Assembly (NCBI GenBank): GCA_041623895.1
Contig: JBFJVZ010000145.1
Coordinates: forward strand, 1 to 15,896
Length of the DNA stretch: 15,896 nucleotides
Direction: 5' to 3'
Origin: JBFJVZ01 sp041623895
Lineage (GTDB): Bacteria; Planctomycetota; Planctomycetia; Pirellulales; Pirellulaceae
Shown here: positions 7,756-14,901 of the stretch, one piece after another
Layout: each line of letters opens with the position of its first letter
Position numbering within the stretch: the stretch's first letter is position 1
Notes under the pieces: model-generated
Database searches by the model: none
What the model was told of the DNA's origin: nothing
Seen by the model: only the letters and a program-made list of their open reading frames with translations
Program-made: the position numbers and the translations under genes

Positions 7756-9051
7756 ATGTCCACACACACCTATTGCTGCGAACGCCGCCGTTTTCTTCGC
7801 GGACTTGGCGTCAGTCTTGCCTTGCCGATACTGAATTGCATGCGGCCGGCAGTCGGCGCAGAACAGAATCAGATCTATCCGCGGCGAATGCTGCTGATCT
7901 CGAACAATCTTGGCGTGCTGCCGGACCCGTTCTTTCCGCAGGAATCAGGCCAAGACTTCAGGCTGTCGCCGTACCTGGAAGAGTTACGGGATTTCCGTGA
8001 CGACTTTACGGTGTTCAGCGGCTTATCACATCCGGCTGTCTCCGGTGGGCACTCCACCGAAAACTGTTTTCTGACGGCCGCCAAGGATCCCACCGGCAGC
8101 GGCTTTCGGAACACAATTTCGCTCGATCAGTTCGCCGTTCAGCATCTTGGTCAACAAACGCGTTTCCCAACGCTGAATCTGGGTGTCAATATCGACAAGT
8201 CCAACCGTAGTCTTTCCTGGACGCGCGATGGTGCGCTGCTTCCAGCGGAGGATCGGCCCTCAGCGCTGTTTCGTCGCATGTTTGTGCAAGGCAGCAACGC
8301 GGAGGTGCGGCGGCGGTTGTATGAATTAAAAAATCGCGGCAGTATTCTGGATGCGGTCCGCAATGACATGCGAAGCATGCAAAACAAACTGGGCGGCGAA
8401 GATCGTCAGCGACTGGAACAATACGTAAGCTCAGTACGACAACTTGAACTGCGGCTGCACATCGCCGGCCAATGGGAACAGAAACCAAAACCGACCACGG
8501 AGCATAAACCGCCAGCGGACATTCTTGATAAATCAAAGTTCTTTCCCAAGTTCGAATTGATGCTTTCGATGGCCCAGCTTGCCTTGGAAAGTGATTCGAC
8601 TCGGATCATTACTTTGATGGTCGATGGTTTTGCCACGCCCGTATTTGAAATTAGCGAGCAGGAAAAGTCGCTCAATGGCTATCACAACCTCAGTCATCAC
8701 GGGCAAGCGAAAGATAAGATAGCGCAGTTGGAGCGAGTCGATCATCGTCAGATGCAAGTGCTACGACGGCTGATCGAAAATCTTGCGGACAAGCCGGATG
8801 GCGACGCACGATTGCTTGATCACACGATGGTGCTGTACGGCAGCAATATGGGAGACGCCAACGTACACAACAACACCAATCTGCCAATTCTGCTCGCCGG
8901 CGGAGGCTTCAAGCACGGTCAACATCTGGCATTCGATCGCGACAGAAACACGCCGCTGTGCAATTTATACGTCAGCATGTTGCAGCGATTGGGTCTCGAA
9001 ACCGACATCTTCGCCAGTAGCACGGGAACGCTGACGGGATTAGAAATGTAG
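7756..9051 (+). CDS. Tat-exported DUF1552 protein
   Basis: The gene encodes 431 residues, normal for the family. The N-terminus has a twin-arginine motif ERRRFLRGLG (residues 9-18) and a hydrophobic stretch VSLALPIL, with likely cleavage after VGA near residue 35, so the folded protein is exported by Tat. Family hallmarks are PRRMLLISNNLGVLPDPFFP (about 42-61), SGLSHPAVSGGHSTE (about 88-102), the helical region MRSMQNKLGGEDRQRLEQY and a C-terminal block with LYGSNMGDANVHNNTNLPIL and LLAGGGFKHG. DUF1552 is distantly related to DUF1501 and the alkaline phosphatase fold; its reaction is unknown. In planctomycetes and related bacteria it is characteristically adjacent to a DUF1592/DUF1588 haem-type protein. 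Here such a gene lies upstream but is separated by the antisense TPR gene. A TATAAT box sits immediately in front. Confidence 0.92.
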   Translation: MSTHTYCCERRRFLRGLGVSLALPILNCMRPAVGAEQNQIYPRRMLLISNNLGVLPDPFFPQESGQDFRLSPYLEELRDFRDDFTVFSGLSHPAVSGGHSTENCFLTAAKDPTGSGFRNTISLDQFAVQHLGQQTRFPTLNLGVNIDKSNRSLSWTRDGALLPAEDRPSALFRRMFVQGSNAEVRRRLYELKNRGSILDAVRNDMRSMQNKLGGEDRQRLEQYVSSVRQLELRLHIAGQWEQKPKPTTEHKPPADILDKSKFFPKFELMLSMAQLALESDSTRIITLMVDGFATPVFEISEQEKSLNGYHNLSHHGQAKDKIAQLERVDHRQMQVLRRLIENLADKPDGDARLLDHTMVLYGSNMGDANVHNNTNLPILLAGGGFKHGQHLAFDRDRNTPLCNLYVSMLQRLGLETDIFASSTGTLTGLEM

Positions 9052-9182
9052 CAGCCGCTGGCAGCAGCCGTTACTGCACACAGGGCGGTCTTTGCTTGCG
9101 CGATTGGTCCAAGATCGTCGCCGGCTGGAGACTCACAGCAAACGTGCCACCTGAATCGATCGCTGGAAAAAGAATCGCAACT

Positions 9183-9187
9183 AAGGA
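9183..9187 (+). promoter_or_regulatory. Shine-Dalgarno-like site choosing between two tandem ATGs
   Basis: AAGGA lies 4 bases before the ATG at 9192 and 7 bases before the next in-frame ATG at 9195. The longer spacing is closer to the usual optimum, so translation may begin at 9195, which removes only one Met from the signal peptide. The rest of the 140-base gap between 9051 and 9192 shows no convincing promoter or terminator. Confidence 0.4.
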
Positions 9188-9191
9188 TTGA

Positions 9192-12100
9192 ATGATGAAG
9201 TACTGCATTAGTCTTGCTGGTGTCCTGATCGCCTCGGTTGCCTTGGGTCAGACGGACGAAGCGAGTCGGTTGCTCGAGGAAAGTGAAACGACCGGTGGAT
9301 TGGTTGTGCACGTCAACTGTGGCAGCGGTCAGTTGACGGGGGCTTTCGCCGATGCAAATCCGTCGGTCGTGGTCCATGGACTCGATGCAAGTCCAGCGAA
9401 CATTAAGCAGGCACGCGAGCACTTTCAGACATTGCCATCGGCCGAACGAATCTCTGCGGAACTTTGGACGCGCCACGATCTGCCCTATGCCAACAACCTG
9501 GTGAATTTGTTGATTGCCGAAGATGCAGAATGGTTATCGACAAAAGAAGCGATGCGAGTGCTTTCACCCGGCGGCGTGTTTTACCGAAAACGTGATGGCG
9601 GCTGGGAGCAACAAATCAAACCGCCGGCGTCCGCCGCCGGTGATTGGACTCACTATCAGTACACCGCCGCCAACAACCCTGTTGGCGCCGATTCGGGGGT
9701 TGGCTTGCCCAGGCATTTCCAGTGGTCTGGCAAACCGCTATGGTCCGCGGCCCACGAAAGCATGGCCAGCCTGAATGCGATGGTCTCGGCCCAGGGTCGT
9801 TTGTTTTACATCATTGACGAAGGCCCGCGGGCGTCGATTCAACTGCCCGCGGATTGGCAGCTGGTTGCCCGCGACGCACACAACGGAATCGTGCTGTGGA
9901 AACAGCCGCTGCAGCAATGGCTGACTCGATACTGGCCTTGGAAAAGCGGTCCGGCGCAAATGCCGCGCAAGCTGATTGCCATCGGTGATCGGGTTTATCT
10001 ACCGCTGGATATCAACGGTCCGCTTGTGCAGTTGGACGCTGCAAGCGGCAAACAACTGCAGACCTACGAAGGTACCTCAGCGGCGGAAGAAGTTATCTAT
10101 ACCGACGGAATCCTGTTGGTCCAAGTCGATCCTGATCCCAGCGACATGGCGGAGTTGGAGCGAGAGCGTCAAATGCGCCGTCATTTCAACTACGACAACC
10201 GTAACCGCGTCGTGATTGATCACGACAAAGCAAAACGCATCGTTGCCATCCGGGCTGAATCCGGCAAGCAATTGTGGACGCGAATCGGCCCCCGCGTATT
10301 GCCGCTGACCCTGTCGTCACTTGGCGGCAACGTCGTCTATCACGACGGCCAAAACGTCGTTTGCCTGAATCTAAAGACAGGCGACGAAAAGTGGAAATCG
10401 GAAAAGCTTGAGCAGCGACTGGCGATGCACTCTGAAGATGCGCCGACTCTGGTCTTGCACGACCACGCTGTCTTGTTCGTGTCCAACCGCAAGATGACGG
10501 CACTTTCGATGAAAGACGGCACGACATTGTGGAAATCGGATTGGACGCAGGGCGATTACCGTAGCCCCGCCACGATGATGTTGATGAACGATCTAGCGTG
10601 GTCGATGAATATCACATCGGCTCGCGCCCCGGGCACGTTTGTGGGGCGAGATCCATTGACCGGCGAAGTCAAAAAACAGTTTGACCTGCCACCCTTCCAG
10701 GGCATCGGCCACCACCGCTGTTACAAAGCGAAAGCGAGCGGCGACTTTGTGCTGCTGTCGCGGTCGGGCGTCGAGTACGTCAATCCGGCGACGCAAACAT
10801 ACGAAGAGAATCACTGGATTCGTGGTGCCTGTTTGTACGGCATCTTGCCGGCTAATGGCATGCTGTACTCCACGCCTCACGCTTGCGCTTGCTACATCAA
10901 AGGAAAATTGAACGGCTTTTGCGCGATGACACCCGGCGAAACCGGCCCGGCGCTGCCGTCAGACATCAGTCAAGCTGTGATCGAAAAGGGAATCGCTTTC
11001 GGTCAGCCGATCAACGCGAATCAGCGCGACGACGATTGGCCAACTTACCGGCACGATTTTCGCCGCAGCGGCCGTTCCCCGTATCCGGTCACCAGCGAAT
11101 TGAAGCAGACGTGGAAGACATCCATTGGAGGTGATTTAAGCAGCCTGACGGTTGCCGCTGGATTGGTGTTTGTGGCCCAACGAGATCGCAATACCGTTCA
11201 CGCCATCCGCACGACGAATGGCGAAAGAATCTGGCAGTTCACCGCGGGCGGGACCGTGGATTCGCCGCCGACGATCGACCGCGGACGCGTCTACTTTGGA
11301 TCCGCCGATGGCAGCGTGTATTGTTTAAGAGCCTCCGACGGCGCGCTCCTCTGGCGGACTCGCGTCGCTCCGGCAGAACGTCGTGTTGTGGCCTACGGTC
11401 GCGTGGAATCGGCCTGGCCAATTCACGGAAGTGTGCTCGTGCAGGACGGCGCTGTGTATTGCGCGGCGGGAAGGTCGTCGTTTCTGGATGGCGGCATCAA
11501 TGTTGCCAAGCTGGATGCCGAATCCGGTCGGGTTCTGACCAGTTACACCGCCTATGATCTGGACACCGAAGGAAAGCAACCACCACTGGAGGGTTCTTTC
11601 GACATGGCGGGCGCGCTGCCCGATATTCTTTCTGGCGACGGCCAGCGCGTTTTCATGCGGCACCTGTCTTTCGATCGCAATACGGTTTCTCCGCGCGAAC
11701 CAGCACCGCATGCTTTTTCGCCGACGGGTTATCTGGACGACAACTGGTGGCATCGAACCTATTGGGTTTTTGGCGACGATACCAAAGGCGGCTATGGTGG
11801 TTGGTGGCAAGCCGGGAACAAATTGCCAGCCGGCCGTTTGCTGGTTCACGATGACGACTCGGTTTATGCATTCGGCCGCTCGTTCTATGCCGGCATGAAT
11901 GCCGCGCAGTTTGGACGCGGCGAAACTTACATGCTGTACAGTGCCGAAAAGAAATCGGGGCCCGACCCGGATTATTCGGAAGCACTCCAGGCGCGACGGC
12001 GAGGCGAGGACATGCATATTGATTGGACGCAATTCCGTACGACGCCAATCAAATGGTCGGATGAGTTACCGCTGCATGCACGAGCCATGTTGCTGGCCGA

Positions 12101-12989
12101 CCGCACGCTGTTTGTTGCCGGCCCGTATGGGGACGCGGTGCGATCGATGGATTCGTTCACCGGGAAACGTGGTGTTCGCCTGGCCGCGGTCTCGGCTGAT
12201 GACGGTCAATTAATCGCCAACTATGAAATCGACGCGATGCCGGTCTTCGATTCACTCGCCGCAGCTGGAGGCCAACTGTTCTTGGCAATGAAGGATGGTT
12301 CGGTGCGGTGCTTTGGCCCCGATGGGACGGCGCTGCCAGCTGCGTTGTCGGACAAGATCGAGAAACTGCCCGAAGATCTGATGCCAGACGATGAAGAATA
12401 TCGCCGCAAAGTTCAGCAAGTCATCGGACCACCGGCTGCGGCCAATTCCGGCGGAAAGCGGAAACCATTGCAGGGCAAGAACCTTGAGTCCAGGTTCGAC
12501 TCTGTGGTTGGCGGAAAAGTCGTCGCCTCACAACTCGGCTATCGGTTCGGCGCGGGCGAGAATCAAGTAGCGTTAGCGATTCACAAACTTGAGGAGCCGA
12601 TTACCACAAAGGCGCGCTGGACATTCCGCATGCAAGCCGCCGACGGCTACCCCAATCCGCCGTATTATCAGAATGGATTCCTTGCTTTTGGCGACGGATC
12701 GAAAGACCAGCAATTGATCAAGTGCGGGATCCAATTCGTGCGTGGTATCGCCGCGATCACTCAGGGGCCGACGTCAGAACAAAAGGGTCAGCGCGCAGAA
12801 CTGAAGGGCAACATGGGCCGAGTTTTCGATCTCGATGTTTCAATCGATCTTGAAAAGCAGCAAGTGACCATGAAATCCGCCAACCAGACCTTGACGGCCA
12901 GCTTCAAACGCCGTCTCGAGTCGGTCACGCACCTTGGATTTGTTAGTTGGAATGCGGTTACTGATTTCTCGGAAATCGAGACGAAGTAG
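9192..12989 (+). CDS. Exported fusion protein: methyltransferase-like domain, two PQQ-type propellers, C-terminal jelly roll
   Basis: The gene encodes 1265 residues. A signal peptide (about 1-20, ISLAGVLIASVALGQ) is followed by a Rossmann domain of class I SAM-methyltransferase type: motif I VVHVNCGSGQL (38-48), acidic GLDAS (63-67, D65), then DLPYANNLVNLLIAED (96-111) and VLSPGGVFYRK (123-133). From about 150 a conserved block DWTHYQYTAANNPVG leads into the first propeller (about 170-600), which has PQQ-type blades such as VVCLNLKTGDEKWKSEK. A Cys segment HACACY (563-568) and a second propeller beginning near WPTYRHDFRRSGRSP (about 615) follow. Another conserved block, DDNWWHRTYWVFGDD, lies near 852, and a jelly-roll (LamG-like) domain from about 1092. 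The overall order, from methyltransferase-like domain to propeller, matches a planctomycete family annotated as PQQ-binding-like or BamB-like; I am recalling this pattern. No dehydrogenase activity is shown, and BamB function is unlikely at this size. Confidence 0.9.
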   Translation: MMKYCISLAGVLIASVALGQTDEASRLLEESETTGGLVVHVNCGSGQLTGAFADANPSVVVHGLDASPANIKQAREHFQTLPSAERISAELWTRHDLPYANNLVNLLIAEDAEWLSTKEAMRVLSPGGVFYRKRDGGWEQQIKPPASAAGDWTHYQYTAANNPVGADSGVGLPRHFQWSGKPLWSAAHESMASLNAMVSAQGRLFYIIDEGPRASIQLPADWQLVARDAHNGIVLWKQPLQQWLTRYWPWKSGPAQMPRKLIAIGDRVYLPLDINGPLVQLDAASGKQLQTYEGTSAAEEVIYTDGILLVQVDPDPSDMAELERERQMRRHFNYDNRNRVVIDHDKAKRIVAIRAESGKQLWTRIGPRVLPLTLSSLGGNVVYHDGQNVVCLNLKTGDEKWKSEKLEQRLAMHSEDAPTLVLHDHAVLFVSNRKMTALSMKDGTTLWKSDWTQGDYRSPATMMLMNDLAWSMNITSARAPGTFVGRDPLTGEVKKQFDLPPFQGIGHHRCYKAKASGDFVLLSRSGVEYVNPATQTYEENHWIRGACLYGILPANGMLYSTPHACACYIKGKLNGFCAMTPGETGPALPSDISQAVIEKGIAFGQPINANQRDDDWPTYRHDFRRSGRSPYPVTSELKQTWKTSIGGDLSSLTVAAGLVFVAQRDRNTVHAIRTTNGERIWQFTAGGTVDSPPTIDRGRVYFGSADGSVYCLRASDGALLWRTRVAPAERRVVAYGRVESAWPIHGSVLVQDGAVYCAAGRSSFLDGGINVAKLDAESGRVLTSYTAYDLDTEGKQPPLEGSFDMAGALPDILSGDGQRVFMRHLSFDRNTVSPREPAPHAFSPTGYLDDNWWHRTYWVFGDDTKGGYGGWWQAGNKLPAGRLLVHDDDSVYAFGRSFYAGMNAAQFGRGETYMLYSAEKKSGPDPDYSEALQARRRGEDMHIDWTQFRTTPIKWSDELPLHARAMLLADRTLFVAGPYGDAVRSMDSFTGKRGVRLAAVSADDGQLIANYEIDAMPVFDSLAAAGGQLFLAMKDGSVRCFGPDGTALPAALSDKIEKLPEDLMPDDEEYRRKVQQVIGPPAAANSGGKRKPLQGKNLESRFDSVVGGKVVASQLGYRFGAGENQVALAIHKLEEPITTKARWTFRMQAADGYPNPPYYQNGFLAFGDGSKDQQLIKCGIQFVRGIAAITQGPTSEQKGQRAELKGNMGRVFDLDVSIDLEKQQVTMKSANQTLTASFKRRLESVTHLGFVSWNAVTDFSEIETK

Positions 12990-13011
12990 CCTGGTGACCG
13001 CTCAGCCGCCG

Positions 13012-13034
13012 CGACCGCTGGTTGTCGGCGGTCG
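13012..13034 (+). terminator. Hairpin shortly after the propeller gene, possible terminator
   Basis: CGACCGC (13012-13018) pairs perfectly with GCGGTCG (13028-13034) around a 9-base loop, starting 22 bases after the stop codon. It is GC-rich, but an A/G-rich stretch follows rather than a T-run, so intrinsic termination is only a possibility. Confidence 0.35.
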
Positions 13035-13131
13035 GAAGGGGGAAATCTCGATCGTTGACTTTGTCAGGCACGGTTGTCAGAATCGTCTGCTGTTTCCTTT
13101 GCGGCGATGCACACGTTGTCGTGGTTGTCGT

Positions 13132-13163
13132 AGGACCTGTCCAAGATCGCCCGGACAGGTCCT
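13132..13163. repeat. Perfect 11-bp inverted repeat
   Basis: AGGACCTGTCC (13132-13142) is repeated in inverse complement as GGACAGGTCCT (13153-13163) around a 10-base spacer, AAGATCGCCC. A U-G wobble can extend the stem by one. There is no following T-run. It lies mid-gap, so it is either a strong RNA hairpin, a binding site for a dimeric protein or one copy of a dispersed palindromic repeat. Confidence 0.65.
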
Positions 13164-13422
13164 GGCCTCGATCCTCTCTATGAAAAACGAAAACACTCTC
13201 GATTCGAAGTTCTCCAAAGTTGGGCGGTCTTGCGCGCACCTGGGGTGCATTCGCTCTGCAGGTCGTTTTGGCGCGATGTTCTGACGGCATTCTTGTTGGC
13301 CGCAGTTGGCGGCCTAAGTGACAGTGCCGATTCGTTCGGTGTCTGCTTAGGCTAGCGCTTTGTCAGGGTTAAGAATGGGGCTTTTCCCCCCCGACGTTTC
13401 GTTTTGTGTCTCAGTTCGTTCA

Positions 13423-13430
13423 AGGTGATC
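13423..13430 (+). promoter_or_regulatory. Strong Shine-Dalgarno sequence before the 83-residue ORF
   Basis: AGGTGATC matches 8 consecutive bases of the expected complement to the conserved bacterial 16S rRNA 3' end and stands 4 bases before the ATG at 13435. It is the best ribosome site in this window, where most genes have none, and is the main reason to treat the small ORF as translated. Confidence 0.45.
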
Positions 13431-13434
13431 GGTA

Positions 13435-13686
13435 ATGGATAATTCCCAGAGTCTCGCGCTGGTACAGCCTGAGATTCCTGAAGGGTCCAAGCGGTCGGTC
13501 CCGGGCGACAACCGGGGACTTTGCCTAACCCCTGGGGTCGATAAAGCCATCCGCGATTTGCTCGAGTCGGGGTCAATACAGCCTGAAGATCATCGAGTCG
13601 GTTTGGACTCCGAACGAGAAATAGAAATGGAGTCACCTGCGACGCTCGCAAATACGTTTCGATTGGATGGAGTCAGTCAACGATGA
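13435..13686 (+). CDS. Possible small cytoplasmic protein (83 residues) coupled to the porin gene
   Basis: The ORF begins MDNSQSLALVQPEIPEGSKR and contains TPGVDKAIRDLLESGSIQPED, which could form a short amphipathic helix. It is hydrophilic, with no signal peptide, membrane segment or Cys cluster, and matches no family I know. Support for translation comes from a strong ribosome site and from the ATGA overlap (13683-13686) between its stop and the porin start. Against it, codon use is unremarkable (ATA, CTA and GTA all occur), the DNA contains a hairpin at 13498-13519, and a 99-codon reverse frame (13352-13651) covers the same bases, so the region could instead be a structured porin leader. 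Opening the porin start by translational coupling would explain the overlap. Confidence 0.42.
   Translation: MDNSQSLALVQPEIPEGSKRSVPGDNRGLCLTPGVDKAIRDLLESGSIQPEDHRVGLDSEREIEMESPATLANTFRLDGVSQR
13498..13519 (+). other. Hairpin within the small ORF / porin leader
   Basis: GTCCCGG (13498-13504) can pair with CCGGGGAC (13512-13519) with one bulged G, around a 7-base loop. A compact ACCCC-T-GGGGT palindrome follows at 13528-13538. These could slow ribosomes, act as a leader attenuator, or simply reflect a structured intergenic repeat. Confidence 0.35.
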
Positions 13687-14900
13687 GGTTAACTATCGGC
13701 CTGACTTTGCTGGTCGTAACGGTTACAAGCCTGACCTTGCGTAGCGAGGAAATCAGCGGCTGCGATTTGTCCGCCGGCTGTGACAGCTGCGAACGTTGCC
13801 CGCATCCCTGGGTCGTCTCGCGACAACCGGCGTGCAGCTGTGCGCTTCTGGATTGCCTGACCGATTTGGGTGCATCGATCGACAACGGCGGCAATTTTAA
13901 GATGCCCGTGACCGGCGGCGCTTACCACTGGTTCCATCAAAGTTTGATTGGACGCCAGGGCGGTTACGGCATTCCTGGCCTGCGTGGCACGTACTTCTGG
14001 TACTTGTACGCCGATCCGGAATACACCACGGCGGGCGGTAACAAAGTGGGCGGCCATCTGGAGCTTCGCTTACGCGAGACCGGCACGTTTCGCACTTTCG
14101 TCGACGATCAAGTTTGGCCTTGGGAACTGTACGGCTACATTCACAACGACGACTTTGGCACGCTGAAAGCCGGGCAACTGTTCACGCGTTTCGGCTTGTT
14201 CTGGAATGGAGTCTTCTTCGGTAACGCGGCCTACTTTGACGGGCTCAAGCTGGACGCCGACTATGGTGTCTCCTGGGAAAAATCGACGGCAGTCAATGAC
14301 TGTCTAAGTGTCGAAAGCTACTTGCAATTCTTCTTTCACGAAGATCAGAGCAACGGATCTTTTGGTGGGGCCGATGCCGAAAGTGTTGTCGGTTACAGTG
14401 AGGAAAACACCGGCTTCGCTCGACTGGTACCAACGTGGACGTTTGCCGATGGATCGCAATTTGCGCTGGGCATGTCGGGAATGGTTGGCAGCATCGACAG
14501 CAAAATCGCGTTGCCGGACGAGACGGTGTGGGCATACGGCGTTGACGGAACTTACACCATCGGACCCTGGAAAGCCTATTTGGAAGGCTCACAGACTTTC
14601 GGCTTGCGTAACCCAGTTAGCTACATTTCCGGTGGACCGAGCGACGAGCTGACCAACGTGCTGAGTGGCGTTCAATACACTCGAGGTCCCGTCACCTATC
14701 ATTGCTCTTATTCGAATTCGATTTACGAGAATCCTTACGCGGTTCAAAACATGGTTCTGACGGGAGCCACGGTCACGTTAACTAAGCATGTCGACCTGTA
14801 CGTCGAATGGGTGCATCAGCGCGTCGATAATGCTTCGCTTCCGGGGCGAAACGGATATTTATTCAACGGCATAGAGTGGGTCATTAACTGGCATTTCTGA
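13683..14900 (+). CDS. Outer-membrane beta-barrel porin with a cysteine-rich N-terminus
   Basis: The gene encodes 405 residues. A signal peptide MRLTIGLTLLVVTVTSLTL is followed by a Cys-rich segment with C27, C33, C36, C39, C51, C53 and C58, including CDSCERC. From about residue 75 the sequence alternates polar and aromatic/hydrophobic residues in amphipathic strands, for example GLRGTYFWYLYADPEY, VGGHLELRLRETGTFRTFVD and YGYIHNDDFGTLKAGQLFTR. It ends in EWVINWHF, a terminal aromatic residue as expected for BamA-dependent barrels. The 'GTLKAGQ' turn resembles porins of the DcaP/OprO type, but the substrate cannot be told. The start overlaps the stop of the 83-residue ORF (ATGA), with GGAG 10 bases upstream. 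The acyl-CoA dehydrogenase-like gene begins 1 base after its stop, implying a single transcript. Confidence 0.85.
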   Translation: MRLTIGLTLLVVTVTSLTLRSEEISGCDLSAGCDSCERCPHPWVVSRQPACSCALLDCLTDLGASIDNGGNFKMPVTGGAYHWFHQSLIGRQGGYGIPGLRGTYFWYLYADPEYTTAGGNKVGGHLELRLRETGTFRTFVDDQVWPWELYGYIHNDDFGTLKAGQLFTRFGLFWNGVFFGNAAYFDGLKLDADYGVSWEKSTAVNDCLSVESYLQFFFHEDQSNGSFGGADAESVVGYSEENTGFARLVPTWTFADGSQFALGMSGMVGSIDSKIALPDETVWAYGVDGTYTIGPWKAYLEGSQTFGLRNPVSYISGGPSDELTNVLSGVQYTRGPVTYHCSYSNSIYENPYAVQNMVLTGATVTLTKHVDLYVEWVHQRVDNASLPGRNGYLFNGIEWVINWHF

Positions 14901-14901
14901 C

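Larger units (their letters stand above)
12990..13422. other. Intergenic region with hairpins and no convincing gene
   Basis: This stretch of about 430 bases after the propeller gene has no supported coding region. A 34-codon ORF (13180-13284, MKNENTLDSKF...) and longer reverse-strand frames are present but have no family features. Besides the two hairpins listed separately, GGCCGC (13298-13303) pairs with GCGGCC (13309-13314) around a 5-base loop. GGGG/CCCC flanking CTTTT occurs near 13377-13387. No clear promoter for the downstream unit was recognised. Confidence 0.5.

Noticed and set aside
8919..9476. 185-codon minus-strand ORF spanning the DUF1552/propeller junction
   Set aside because: It is antisense to two well-supported genes and has no signal or domain.
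11325..12032. 235-codon minus-strand ORF
   Set aside because: It is a long antisense shadow within the propeller gene, which is common in GC-rich coding DNA.
13180..13284. 34-codon ORF starting MKNENTLDSKF
   Set aside because: It has no ribosome site, family or conserved context. It could only be revived by comparative or ribosome data.
12958..13290. 110-codon minus-strand ORF, including a poly-Thr run
   Set aside because: It covers the end of the propeller gene and the hairpin-containing gap. Its low-complexity, Arg/Thr-rich composition suggests translated intergenic repeat.
13352..13651. 99-codon minus-strand ORF opposite the small ORF
   Set aside because: No start signal or domain was seen. 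The plus-strand frame has a strong ribosome site and a coupled stop, although neither is certain.
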